Assembly (NCBI GenBank): GCA_051859505.1
Contig: JBHYFN010000028.1
Location: 1 to 51,595 of the forward strand
From: JAFIEN01 sp051859505
GTDB taxonomy: Bacteria > Pseudomonadota > Alphaproteobacteria > Rhodobacterales > Rhodobacteraceae
DNA: 51,595 bases
Direction: 5' to 3'
The translations under genes were made by a program, and so were the position numbers. This document shows, one piece after another, positions 17,050 through 25,214 of this stretch. A model generated the notes under the pieces. The model was not told where the DNA came from, did no database searches, and saw only the letters and a list, made by a program, of their open reading frames with translations. The number at the start of each line of letters is the position of its first letter. Position 1 is the stretch's first letter.

Positions 17050-17997
17050 ATGAAAACCGCATTCCGCACCATCGCCTTGTCGGCCGTTTCGGCCATGGCG
17101 CTTGTCGCCGCCACCTCGGCCCATGCCGAAGGCGAGCGCTACGTCCTTGTCAGCCATGCGCCCGACAGCGACAGCTGGTGGAACACGATCAAGAACGCGC
17201 TGGCGCTGGCCGGCGACCAGATGGACGTGACCGTCGAATACCGCAACCCGCCGACCGGCGATCTGGCCGACATGGCGCGGATCATCGAACAGGCGGCCGC
17301 CTCGAACCCCGACGGGATCATCACCACTCTGGCGGATTACGACGTTCTCAGCGGGCCGATCCGGGCCGCCGTGGACAGCGGCATCGACGTGATCATCATG
17401 AACTCGGGCACGCCGGATCAGGCGCGCGAGGTTGGCGCGCTGATGTATGTCGGCCAGCCGGAATATGACGCGGGCTATGCCGCCGGCCTGCGCGCCAAGG
17501 GCGACGGCGTGACCTCGTTCCTTTGCGTGAACCACTACATCGTGCAGCCCGCCTCGCAGGAGCGGTGCCAGGGCTTTGCCGATGGTCTGGGGATCGAGCT
17601 GGGCAACCAGATGATCGATTCCGGGCAGGACCCGGCCGAGATCAAGAACCGCGTGCTGGCCTATCTTTCGGCCAATCCCGATACCGACGCGGTGCTGACG
17701 CTGGGGCCGACCTCGGCCGATCCGACGATCCTCGCGCTCGAGGAAAACGGGATGGCCGGTGACATCTACTTCGGCACCTTCGACCTTGGCGGCGATATCG
17801 TGAAGGCGATCCAGTCGGGCGTGATCCAGTGGGGCATCGACCAGCAGCCCTTCCTGCAGGCCTATCTGCCGGTCGTGGTGCTGACCAACTATCACCGCTA
17901 CGGCGTGCTGCCGGGCAACAACATCAACTCGGGCCCCGGCTTCGTCACCGCCGACGCGCTTGAGATGGTCGAGGCGCTGGCGGGCGAGTACCGCTAG
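17050..17997 (+). CDS. ibpA: Inositol-binding periplasmic protein (IbpA-type)
   Basis: Ribose-type (family 2) solute-binding protein of 315 residues with a clear signal peptide (cleavage after AHA at about 26). A good ribosome site (AGGGAGGA) fixes the start. It is followed by a hairpin, then permease and ATPase genes, and shares an operator with the iol enzymes, so inositol is the most likely ligand. The gene set corresponds to ibpA-iatA-iatP of Caulobacter, though the order of permease and ATPase differs here. Confidence 0.85.
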   Translation: MKTAFRTIALSAVSAMALVAATSAHAEGERYVLVSHAPDSDSWWNTIKNALALAGDQMDVTVEYRNPPTGDLADMARIIEQAAASNPDGIITTLADYDVLSGPIRAAVDSGIDVIIMNSGTPDQAREVGALMYVGQPEYDAGYAAGLRAKGDGVTSFLCVNHYIVQPASQERCQGFADGLGIELGNQMIDSGQDPAEIKNRVLAYLSANPDTDAVLTLGPTSADPTILALEENGMAGDIYFGTFDLGGDIVKAIQSGVIQWGIDQQPFLQAYLPVVVLTNYHRYGVLPGNNINSGPGFVTADALEMVEALAGEYR

Positions 17998-18006
17998 GAT
18001 CCTCCC

Positions 18007-18038
18007 GGCGGGCGGCCGCCTCCTCCCGGCCGCCCGCC
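18007..18038 (+). terminator. Hairpin between ibpA and iatP
   Basis: A perfect 11-bp inverted repeat (GGCGGGCGGCC / GGCCGCCCGCC) with a 10-nt loop, 9 nt after the ibpA stop and followed by CTTCTTCC. It is probably an RNA 3'-stabiliser or attenuator that keeps binding-protein mRNA above permease mRNA. Confidence 0.72.
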
Positions 18039-18074
18039 CTTCTTCCGATCATGACATCACGAAAGGCCGCGACG

Positions 18075-19199
18075 ATGCAGGATGCAGCGCAGGGTTCAGC
18101 CGTCGCCGACGAACGGATCAAGCAGACCTCGCGTCTGCGCCGCTGGCTTATCCGGCCCGAACTGGGCGGGATCGTGGGCACCATCGCAGTGTTCGCCTTC
18201 TTCATCGTCTTTGCCGGCGGCAGCGGAATGTTCACCAGTCAGGGCATCCTGAACTGGTCCATCGTCTCGGCGCAATTCATGATCATCGCGGTCGGCGCCT
18301 GCCTTCTGATGATCGCGGGAGAGTTCGACCTCTCCGTCGGCTCGATGATCGGCTTTGCCGGCATGTCGATTGCGATCCTGTCGGTCACGCTGGGCTGGCC
18401 GGTCTGGTTGGCGATCATCGCCACCTTCGTTCTGTGCGTTTCCATCGGGGCGCTCAACGGTTTCATCGTGATCCGCACCGGCCTTCCCAGCTTCATCGTG
18501 ACGCTGGCCTTCCTCTTCATCCTGCGCGGCTTCACGATCTTTCTGCCGCAGGTGATCGAGCGCAAGACGATCATCGGCGGCGTGTCGGACGTGGCGCAGG
18601 GCGATCCGCTGGCCTGGCTCTTCGGCGGCAAGATCCTGGGCGGGCTCTTCGTCTGGCTGGGCGATCGCGGCCTGATCGCCACCTTCGAGCGCGGCAACCG
18701 GATGGGCGAGCCCGTGGTGGACGGCATCCCGATGCTGATCGTCTGGGCCATCGGGCTGGTGATCTTCGGCCATGTCCTGCTGACGAAGACGCGGTTCGGC
18801 AACTGGATCTATGCCTCGGGCGGGGATGCGCAGGCGGCACGCTACGTCGGCGTGCCGGTCACGCGGGTCAAGATGCTGATGTTCATGTTCTCGGCCTTCT
18901 GCGCCACGGTATTCGCCACCTGCCAGGTGATGGAATTCGGCTCGGCCGGGGCGGACCGGGGCCTTCTCAAGGAATTCGAGGCGATCATTGCGGTCGTCAT
19001 CGGCGGCGCGCTTCTGACCGGGGGATACGGGTCGGTCATCGGGGCCGCACTCGGGGCGCTGATCTTTGGCGTGGTGCAGCAGGGGCTGTTCTTCGCGGGG
19101 GTCGAAAGCTCGCTCTTCCGGGTGTTCCTGGGCGTGATCCTGCTGGGGGCCGTGATCCTGAACACCTATATCCGCCGCCTCATCACGGGAGAGCGCTGA
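18075..19199 (+). CDS. iatP: Inositol ABC transporter permease (IatP-type)
   Basis: Inner-membrane permease of the RbsC type, 374 residues, with about nine or ten hydrophobic helices. The conserved MIAGEFDLSVGSMIG segment follows the third. ATG 18075 is preferred because GAAAGG lies 8 nt upstream; an in-frame ATG at 18051 has no ribosome site. It lacks a second permease partner, as is normal for ribose-type systems, which use a homodimer. It ends 1 nt before iatA. Confidence 0.88.
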   Translation: MQDAAQGSAVADERIKQTSRLRRWLIRPELGGIVGTIAVFAFFIVFAGGSGMFTSQGILNWSIVSAQFMIIAVGACLLMIAGEFDLSVGSMIGFAGMSIAILSVTLGWPVWLAIIATFVLCVSIGALNGFIVIRTGLPSFIVTLAFLFILRGFTIFLPQVIERKTIIGGVSDVAQGDPLAWLFGGKILGGLFVWLGDRGLIATFERGNRMGEPVVDGIPMLIVWAIGLVIFGHVLLTKTRFGNWIYASGGDAQAARYVGVPVTRVKMLMFMFSAFCATVFATCQVMEFGSAGADRGLLKEFEAIIAVVIGGALLTGGYGSVIGAALGALIFGVVQQGLFFAGVESSLFRVFLGVILLGAVILNTYIRRLITGER

Positions 19200-19200
19200 G

Positions 19201-19989
19201 ATGACCGCCGAACACGCCCCCATCCTCGAGATGCGCAACATCGAAAAGCATTTCGGCTCGGTCATCGCGCTGGCCGGCGTTTCGGTGCAGGTCTTTCCGG
19301 GCGAATGCCATTGCCTTCTGGGCGACAATGGCGCCGGCAAGTCGACCTTCATCAAGACGATGTCGGGCGTCCACAAGCCCACCAGCGGCGAGATCCTGCT
19401 GGAAGGCCGCCCGATGGCCTTCGACGATCCGCGCGATGCGATCAGCGCAGGCATCGCCACCGTCTATCAGGATCTGGCGCTGATCCCGCTGATGTCGGTC
19501 AGCCGCAACTTCTTCATGGGCAACGAGCCGATCCGCAAGGTCGGGCCGTTCCGCTTCTTCGATCTGGAGCTGGCCAACCGCATCACCATGGAGGAGATGC
19601 GCGCCATGGGCATCAACCTGCGCGGCCCCGATCAGGCCGTCGGCACCCTTTCGGGCGGCGAGCGGCAGACGGTCGCCATCGCGCGGGCGGTGCATTTCGG
19701 GGCCAAGGTCCTGATCCTGGACGAGCCGACCTCGGCCCTGGGCGTACGGCAAACGGCCAATGTGCTGGCCACGATCGACCGGGTCCGCAAGAAGGGGATC
19801 GCCGTCGTCTTCATCACCCATAACGTGCGCCATGCGATGGCGGTGGGGGACCGCTTCACCGTGCTGAACCGGGGCAAGACGCTGGGCACCGCGCAGCGCG
19901 GGCAGATCACGCCCGAGGAGCTGCAGGATCTGATGGCCGGCGGGCAGGAGATGGCAGAGCTTGAAGGATCGCTGGGCGGCACTGTCTGA
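19201..19989 (+). CDS. iatA: Inositol ABC transporter ATPase, single-domain (IatA-type)
   Basis: ATPase of the inositol importer. The 262 residues carry Walker A GDNGAGKST (41-49), signature LSGGE (150-154) and Walker B LILDEP (171-176). Only one nucleotide-binding domain is present, whereas RbsA/MglA-type ATPases and Caulobacter IatA have two in tandem at about 500 residues. A functional transporter therefore needs a homodimer. No frameshift remnant of a second domain is visible downstream. Confidence 0.88.
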   Translation: MTAEHAPILEMRNIEKHFGSVIALAGVSVQVFPGECHCLLGDNGAGKSTFIKTMSGVHKPTSGEILLEGRPMAFDDPRDAISAGIATVYQDLALIPLMSVSRNFFMGNEPIRKVGPFRFFDLELANRITMEEMRAMGINLRGPDQAVGTLSGGERQTVAIARAVHFGAKVLILDEPTSALGVRQTANVLATIDRVRKKGIAVVFITHNVRHAMAVGDRFTVLNRGKTLGTAQRGQITPEELQDLMAGGQEMAELEGSLGGTV

Positions 19990-20022
19990 GGCGCGGATCT
20001 GTCGGTCTGTCGCCGCGCCCTG

Positions 20023-20063
20023 ACGGGCTACGGGCGACGGGCTACGGGCGACGGGCGACGGGC
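20023..20063. repeat. 7-bp tandem repeat downstream of iatA
   Basis: Six consecutive units of ACGGGCT or ACGGGCG between the iatA stop and the LysR gene; the last unit is truncated to six bases. The same two-unit motif also occurs inside dppD near 31434. It leaves the spacer without any recognisable regulatory element of its own. Confidence 0.85.
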
Positions 20064-20135
20064 AGCCCTGCCTCCGCATAGCCACCCGATCACAGCCTCG
20101 TTGCGGGTCGTGCGGAATTGCGCTTTGGTTCGCGC

Positions 20136-21038
20136 ATGGCCTTCACCCTGAGACAGCTTCAATTCTTCGTCTCGGCCGCCGAGGAGGGCTCGGTCTCGCG
20201 CGCGGCGATGGCGCTGTCGATCTCGCAATCTTCGGTGACCGAGGCGATCAAGGCGCTTGAGCAGGATCTGGGCATCACCCTCTTCGAACGTCAGGCGCGG
20301 GGCCTGCGCATCACCCATCGTGGCAACATCTTCCTGCGCCATGCCCAGCAGATCCTGTCGGATGTCGCCAACGCCCGCCACGCCTTTCAGGACGAGGCCG
20401 AGGCCGAGGGCGGTCGGCTGGCGCTTGGCGTCACGACGCTGGTGGCGGGCTATGTGCTGTCCGATGTCCTGGCCCGCTACCGCCGCGCCCATCCCCGGGT
20501 GGAACTGAGCGTGACCGAGGATACGGGCGAATACCTTGAACACCTGCTGATCGGGGGGGAGCTGGATGTGGCGGTGATGCTGACCTCGTCGATCCGCGAC
20601 AGGCAGGCGCTGCATGTGGAGACGCTGGTCGTCTCGCCCTATCGGCTCTGGTTGCCGCTGGGCCATCCGCTGGGTCAGGCCGAGGCGATCACGCTGGACC
20701 AGCTGACCGGGGCGCCGCTGATCCAGCTCATGATTGACGAGATCGAGGAATCGATGCGCGCCCTGATGGAGGCGATGCATGTGAAGCCGCGCATCGCCTA
20801 TCGCACCCGCTCGGTCGAGGCGGTGCGCAGCCTTGTCGCCACCGGCGCGGGCCTCGCGATCCTGCCCGGCATGATGTACCGGCCCTGGTCGCTCGAGGGC
20901 GACCGGATCGACATCCGCGATGTCTCGGGCGATCTGCCCACGGTGCAGGTGGGTCTTGCATGGCGGCGCGGCACACCGCTTTCGGCGCAGGCGCGCAATT
21001 TCGTGAAGGCCGCGCAACGGGCGATGGCCGACCTTTGA
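20136..21038 (+). CDS. LysR-family transcriptional regulator
   Basis: The 300-residue protein starts MAFTLRQLQFF with an N-terminal winged HTH (about 2-60) and a periplasmic-binding-like effector domain. The ATG at 20136 is used rather than an in-frame TTG 18 nt upstream, because the HTH starts directly. It precedes the ydcSTUV-like importer on the same strand with a 139-bp AT-rich gap containing inverted repeats, and is the probable regulator of that operon. The ligand is unknown; an amine or amino acid would fit. Confidence 0.88.
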   Translation: MAFTLRQLQFFVSAAEEGSVSRAAMALSISQSSVTEAIKALEQDLGITLFERQARGLRITHRGNIFLRHAQQILSDVANARHAFQDEAEAEGGRLALGVTTLVAGYVLSDVLARYRRAHPRVELSVTEDTGEYLEHLLIGGELDVAVMLTSSIRDRQALHVETLVVSPYRLWLPLGHPLGQAEAITLDQLTGAPLIQLMIDEIEESMRALMEAMHVKPRIAYRTRSVEAVRSLVATGAGLAILPGMMYRPWSLEGDRIDIRDVSGDLPTVQVGLAWRRGTPLSAQARNFVKAAQRAMADL

Positions 21039-21072
21039 ACGGGAGTCGCGCAGCAAGGTATCGGTTTTTCCG

Positions 21073-21097
21073 ATATCATACTTTTGTATTTTGATAT
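21073..21097. promoter_or_regulatory. Candidate LysR operator upstream of the ydcS-like gene
   Basis: ATATCA, 13 bp, TGATAT forms an inverted repeat in a strikingly AT-rich stretch. A second small inverted repeat TATCGG-TTTTT-CCGATA sits just before it at 21060-21076. Such interrupted dyads are typical LysR sites. TTGATA at 21091 could be a -35 box but no convincing -10 follows. Confidence 0.5.
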
Positions 21098-21177
21098 TGC
21101 GAAGAATCTGATCGAGCATAGCCTTCGCCCTCAAGAAAAGACCCCCCAAAATCGGGACAGCTTCAGGGAGCATGACC

Positions 21178-22335
21178 ATGCACTATCCTAAACTCATCGG
21201 TACGACCGCGATCTGCGCCGTCATCGGCCTGTCGCCCGCGCTGGCCCAGGTCCAGGCCCTGGGCGAGCCCGAGGGCGAACTCAACATTGTTGCCTGGCCC
21301 GGGTTCATCGAGCGCGGTCAGACGATGGAGGCTTTCGACTGGGTCACAAGCTTCGAAGAGGCGACCGGTTGTCAGGTCAAGGTCAAGACGGCCAATACCT
21401 CGGACGAGATGGTGGCCTTGATGAACGAAGGTCGGTTCGACCTGGTCACCGCCTCGGGCGATGCCTCGTTGCGGCTGGTCGCGGGCAACCGTGTGCAGCC
21501 GATCAACCTCTCGCTGATCCCCAGCTGGGACACGGTCGACGACCGCCTGAAGAACGCGCCGTGGTACGTGGTCGACGGTGTGCATTACGGCGTGCCCTAC
21601 CAGTGGGGCCCGAACGTCCTGATGTACAATACCGAGGTTTTCGGGGACGAACCCCCGACCTCCTGGAATGTCGTCTTCGAGGAAATGACCCTGCCCGACG
21701 GCCAGTCGAACCGGGGCCGGGTGCAGGCCTATGACGGCCCGATCCATATCGCGGATGCCGCGCAATACCTGATGTACCATCAGCCGGAACTGGGGATTGC
21801 CTCGCCCTACGAGCTGAACCAGGACCAGTACGATGCCGCGCTTGACCTGCTGCGGGTCCAGCGGACGCTGACGGCGCGCTACTGGCATGACGCCTTCATC
21901 CAGATGGACGATTTCAAGAACGAGGGCATGGCCGCCTCGGGCACCTGGCCGTTCCAGGTCAACCTGCTGCAAGCCGATGGCGTGCCGGTGGCCAGCGTCA
22001 TCCCGGTCGAAGGCGCGACCGGATGGTCGGATACCTCGATGATGCATGTGGACGCTGTCAATACGACCTGCGCCTATCTCTGGATCGAGCATTCGCTGTC
22101 CTCGAACCTGCAATCCGACCTGTCGGTCTGGTTCGGCTCCAACCCGGTCGTACCCGCCGCCTGCACCGATGGAAGTGGCATGCAGACCGCCGAAGGCTGC
22201 ACGACCAACGGCTTCGACGATTTCGACAAGATTCGCTTCTGGACCACGCCCATCACCAACTGCTCCAGCCAGGACGAATGCGTGCCCTATTACCGCTGGG
22301 TGTCGGACTATATCGGCGTGATCGGCGGCCGCTGA
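21178..22335 (+). CDS. Polyamine-type ABC transporter substrate-binding protein (YdcS-like)
   Basis: PotD/YdcS-family periplasmic binding protein, about 385 residues, with a signal peptide ending near ALAQ (about 24). Two in-frame ATGs occur at 21172 and 21178; AGGGAG at 21165-21170 is properly spaced only for the second. The mature protein contains at least six cysteines, four of them in the last 80 residues, suggesting disulfides in the periplasm. The following genes are in the order of E. coli ydcTUVW, pointing to putrescine, GABA or a related amine as substrate. Confidence 0.85.
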   Translation: MHYPKLIGTTAICAVIGLSPALAQVQALGEPEGELNIVAWPGFIERGQTMEAFDWVTSFEEATGCQVKVKTANTSDEMVALMNEGRFDLVTASGDASLRLVAGNRVQPINLSLIPSWDTVDDRLKNAPWYVVDGVHYGVPYQWGPNVLMYNTEVFGDEPPTSWNVVFEEMTLPDGQSNRGRVQAYDGPIHIADAAQYLMYHQPELGIASPYELNQDQYDAALDLLRVQRTLTARYWHDAFIQMDDFKNEGMAASGTWPFQVNLLQADGVPVASVIPVEGATGWSDTSMMHVDAVNTTCAYLWIEHSLSSNLQSDLSVWFGSNPVVPAACTDGSGMQTAEGCTTNGFDDFDKIRFWTTPITNCSSQDECVPYYRWVSDYIGVIGGR

Positions 22336-22346
22336 GGCCACGCACC

Positions 22347-22374
22347 GGCCGGGGCCTGACCACGGGCCCCGGCC
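22347..22374 (+). terminator. Hairpin after the ydcS-like gene
   Basis: A perfect 10-bp inverted repeat GGCCGGGGCC / GGCCCCGGCC with an 8-nt loop, followed by TTCTTT, begins 11 nt after the stop codon. Of the hairpins following binding-protein genes it looks most like an intrinsic (partial) terminator. Confidence 0.75.
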
Positions 22375-22432
22375 TTCTTTCCGTTGCAAGGCGCGCGCGC
22401 CGCGCCCTGCCCGTCTCTTGCCCGGATGATCC

Positions 22433-23425
22433 ATGACCGCAGCCGTCGAGTTTCAGGCCGTCTCGCGCCATTTCGGATCCGTCCGGGCGGTGGATGCGGT
22501 CGATCTGGCCATCGCGCCGGGATCGTTCTTTGCCATGCTCGGCCCCTCGGGCAGTGGCAAGACGACCTGCCTTCGGCTGATCTCGGGCTTTGAAAAGCCC
22601 ACCGGCGGCGCGATCCGCATCTTCGGCCAGGACGTGAGCCGCGTCCCCCCGAACAAGCGCAATGTGAACACCGTCTTTCAGGACTATGCCCTGTTCCCCC
22701 ACATGAGCGTGCGCGACAACATCGCCTATGGCCTGATGGTCAAGGGCGTCGACAAGCGCACCCGCCATGCCCGCGCCGAAGAGATGCTGGCGCTGGTCAA
22801 GCTTGATGGCTTTGGCGAGCGCAAGCCCGGCCAGCTGTCCGGCGGGCAGCGGCAGCGCGTGGCGCTGGCCCGCGCGCTGGTCAATGAGCCGCGCGTCCTT
22901 TTGCTGGACGAACCCCTTGGCGCGCTGGACCTCAAGCTGCGCGAGGCGATGCAGGACGAATTGAAAGCCCTGCAGAAACGCCTTGGCATCACCTTTGTCT
23001 TCGTCACCCATGATCAGGGCGAGGCGCTGAGCATGGCCGATACGGTGGCGCTGTTCAACGACGGCAAGATCGCCCAGATCGGCACACCGTCCGAGATTTA
23101 CGAACGCCCCCGGACCCGGTTCGTCGCCGATTTCGTGGGATCGTCCAATGTCTTGCCGCCCGACCTTTCGGCCCGCCTCGGCGGCCCCGCGCGCTGGTCC
23201 AGCCTGCGGCCCGAGGCGGTCAGGATCGGGGCGGGCGGTGGAATCACCGGCCATGTCGCCGCCCTGCGCTACCTTGGGGCAGGCACGCGGGTCGTGGTGG
23301 CGCTGGGCGCGGGACAGGAACTTTCGGCCTTCATCCCCCGGGGCGCTGCGGTGCCGGAAGCGGGGTCCGAGGTCGCCCTTGCCTGGGACGCGCAAGACCT
23401 GTTCCCGATGGAGGGCGAGGGGTGA
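22433..23425 (+). CDS. Polyamine-type ABC transporter ATPase (YdcT/PotA-like)
   Basis: ATPase of 330 residues with Walker A GPSGSGKTT (37-45), an LSGGQ signature, Walker B LLLDEP and a C-terminal TOBE-like region. It energises the two permeases that follow. The stop overlaps the GTG start of the first permease (GTGA), so translation is coupled. Specificity lies with the binding protein and permeases, not here. Confidence 0.9.
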   Translation: MTAAVEFQAVSRHFGSVRAVDAVDLAIAPGSFFAMLGPSGSGKTTCLRLISGFEKPTGGAIRIFGQDVSRVPPNKRNVNTVFQDYALFPHMSVRDNIAYGLMVKGVDKRTRHARAEEMLALVKLDGFGERKPGQLSGGQRQRVALARALVNEPRVLLLDEPLGALDLKLREAMQDELKALQKRLGITFVFVTHDQGEALSMADTVALFNDGKIAQIGTPSEIYERPRTRFVADFVGSSNVLPPDLSARLGGPARWSSLRPEAVRIGAGGGITGHVAALRYLGAGTRVVVALGAGQELSAFIPRGAAVPEAGSEVALAWDAQDLFPMEGEG

Positions 23426-24402
23426 GCGCGCAGGCCACGAACCTGACGACCGCCGCCCCCCCCGTGGCGGTGGCCGCCACCCTTCCCGACCGGGGCCCCG
23501 CCGACCGGATCAGCGCGCTGTTCTGGCGCAGTCCGAATGTCCTTCTGGTGCTGCTTCTGGCGCTGCCGCTGGGCTGGCTGGGCGTGGTCTATCTGGGCTC
23601 ACTCGCCACTCTGCTGCTGCAGAGTTTCTATTCCATCGACGAATTCTCGGGCCTGATCGTGCGGGAGTTCACGCTTTCCACCTATGCCGAGCTGTTCCGG
23701 CCCCAGAACCTCGACATCATCATCCGCACCGTGGTGATGGCGGCCTCGGTCACGCTGGGCGCGGCGGTGATCGCCTTTCCCATCGCCTATTATGCGGCCC
23801 GCTATGCGCGGGGCGGCTGGAAGGCGCTGTTCTATCTGGGCGTGCTCCTGCCGCTCTGGTCGTCCTATCTGGTCAAGGTCTATGCCTGGAAGCTGATCCT
23901 GGCCAAGGAAGGCATCATCACCTGGGCGATGGACGGGATCGGCGCGTCCTTCATCCTGAACGGCATCCTTGCGATCCCGGTCATCGGGGGCAATTCGCTC
24001 TCGACCAGCTATATCGGCACATGGCTGGTCTTCGTCTATATCTGGCTGCCCTACATGATCCTGCCGATGCAGGCCGCACTCGAGCGGGTGCCGCTGTCGA
24101 TGCTGGAGGCCTCGGCCGATCTGGGCGCCTCGAAGGGGCAGACCTTCCGCACGGTGATCCTGCCGCTGGCCCTGCCGGGCGTGATCGCGGGGTCGATCTT
24201 CACCTTCTCGCTTACGCTGGGCGATTACATCGTGCCGCAGATCATCGGCAATTCCGCCCGGATGATCGGGCAGGCCGTCTATCAGCTTCAGGGCACCGCC
24301 GGGAACATTCCGCTGGCGGCGGCCTTTGCCGTGGTGCCCATCATCATCATGCTGATCTACCTCAGCATCGCGCGGCGGAAGGGGGCGTTCGATGCTCTCT
24401 GA
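23422..24402 (+). CDS. Polyamine-type ABC transporter permease 1 (YdcU/PotB-like)
   Basis: Inner-membrane permease of 326 residues with an unusually long, polar, alanine-rich N-terminus (about 40 residues) before the first helix. The EAA coupling loop (EASADLGASKGQTFRTVILP) lies in the C-terminal half. It starts with GTG in a GTGA overlap and overlaps the next permease gene by 11 nt. Confidence 0.9.
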   Translation: MSAQATNLTTAAPPVAVAATLPDRGPADRISALFWRSPNVLLVLLLALPLGWLGVVYLGSLATLLLQSFYSIDEFSGLIVREFTLSTYAELFRPQNLDIIIRTVVMAASVTLGAAVIAFPIAYYAARYARGGWKALFYLGVLLPLWSSYLVKVYAWKLILAKEGIITWAMDGIGASFILNGILAIPVIGGNSLSTSYIGTWLVFVYIWLPYMILPMQAALERVPLSMLEASADLGASKGQTFRTVILPLALPGVIAGSIFTFSLTLGDYIVPQIIGNSARMIGQAVYQLQGTAGNIPLAAAFAVVPIIIMLIYLSIARRKGAFDAL

Positions 24403-25198
24403 TCGCGCGGGCTGGGGCCTGAAGCTGGCGGCGATAGGGGGCTTGCTGTTCCTGCATCTGCCGATCCTGTTGATCTTCCTCTACGCCTTCACCACGGACG
24501 AACGCACCTACCAGTTCCCGCCGCCGGGCCTGACGACTGAATGGTTCGCAGTGGCCTGGAATCGCGAGGATATCTGGCCGCCTTTGTACCTGTCGCTGCG
24601 GGTCGCCGCGATCTCGACCGTGATGGCGATGATCCTGGGCACGCTTTGCGCCGCGGCCATGGCGCGGACGCGGTTCTTCGGGCGCGACCAGATCAGCCTT
24701 CTGATCATCCTGCCCATCGCCCTGCCGGGGATCATCACCGGCATGTCGCTGCGTTCGGCCTTTGCGGTGATGGAGATCCCGTTTTCCACCTGGACCATCG
24801 TGATGGGCCACGCGACCTTCTGCATCGTGATCGTCTTCAACAACGCGGTCGCCCGGTTCCGGCGGCTGTCGGGGTCCATCGTCGAAGCCTCGCTCGACCT
24901 TGGGGCCAACGGGTTCCAGACCTTCCGGCATGTCCTGCTGCCCAACCTTGGCACAGCCCTTCTGGCGGGGGGGATGCTGGCCTTCGCCCTGTCCTTCGAC
25001 GAGGTGATCGTGACCACCTTCACCGCAGGCCAGCAAAGCACGCTGCCGATCTGGATGCTGAACGAGCTTGTCCGGCCCCGGCAGCGCCCGGTCACCAATG
25101 TCGTGGCCATCGTCGTCTTTGCCACGACCTTCGTGCCCATCCTCATCGCATTCTACCTGACCCGCGGCGGATCCGAGACCGCCGGCGGGGGCAAGTGA
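24392..25198 (+). CDS. Polyamine-type ABC transporter permease 2 (YdcV/PotC-like)
   Basis: Second permease, 268 residues, about six hydrophobic helices, with the EAA loop EASLDLGANGFQTFRHVLLP. It starts inside the end of the first permease gene and ends 16 nt before the aldehyde dehydrogenase gene, whose AAGGGAGG ribosome site fills that gap. The four transport genes and the dehydrogenase form one operon. Confidence 0.9.
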   Translation: MLSDRAGWGLKLAAIGGLLFLHLPILLIFLYAFTTDERTYQFPPPGLTTEWFAVAWNREDIWPPLYLSLRVAAISTVMAMILGTLCAAAMARTRFFGRDQISLLIILPIALPGIITGMSLRSAFAVMEIPFSTWTIVMGHATFCIVIVFNNAVARFRRLSGSIVEASLDLGANGFQTFRHVLLPNLGTALLAGGMLAFALSFDEVIVTTFTAGQQSTLPIWMLNELVRPRQRPVTNVVAIVVFATTFVPILIAFYLTRGGSETAGGGK

Positions 25199-25214
25199 CC
25201 CAAGGGAGGTTTCC

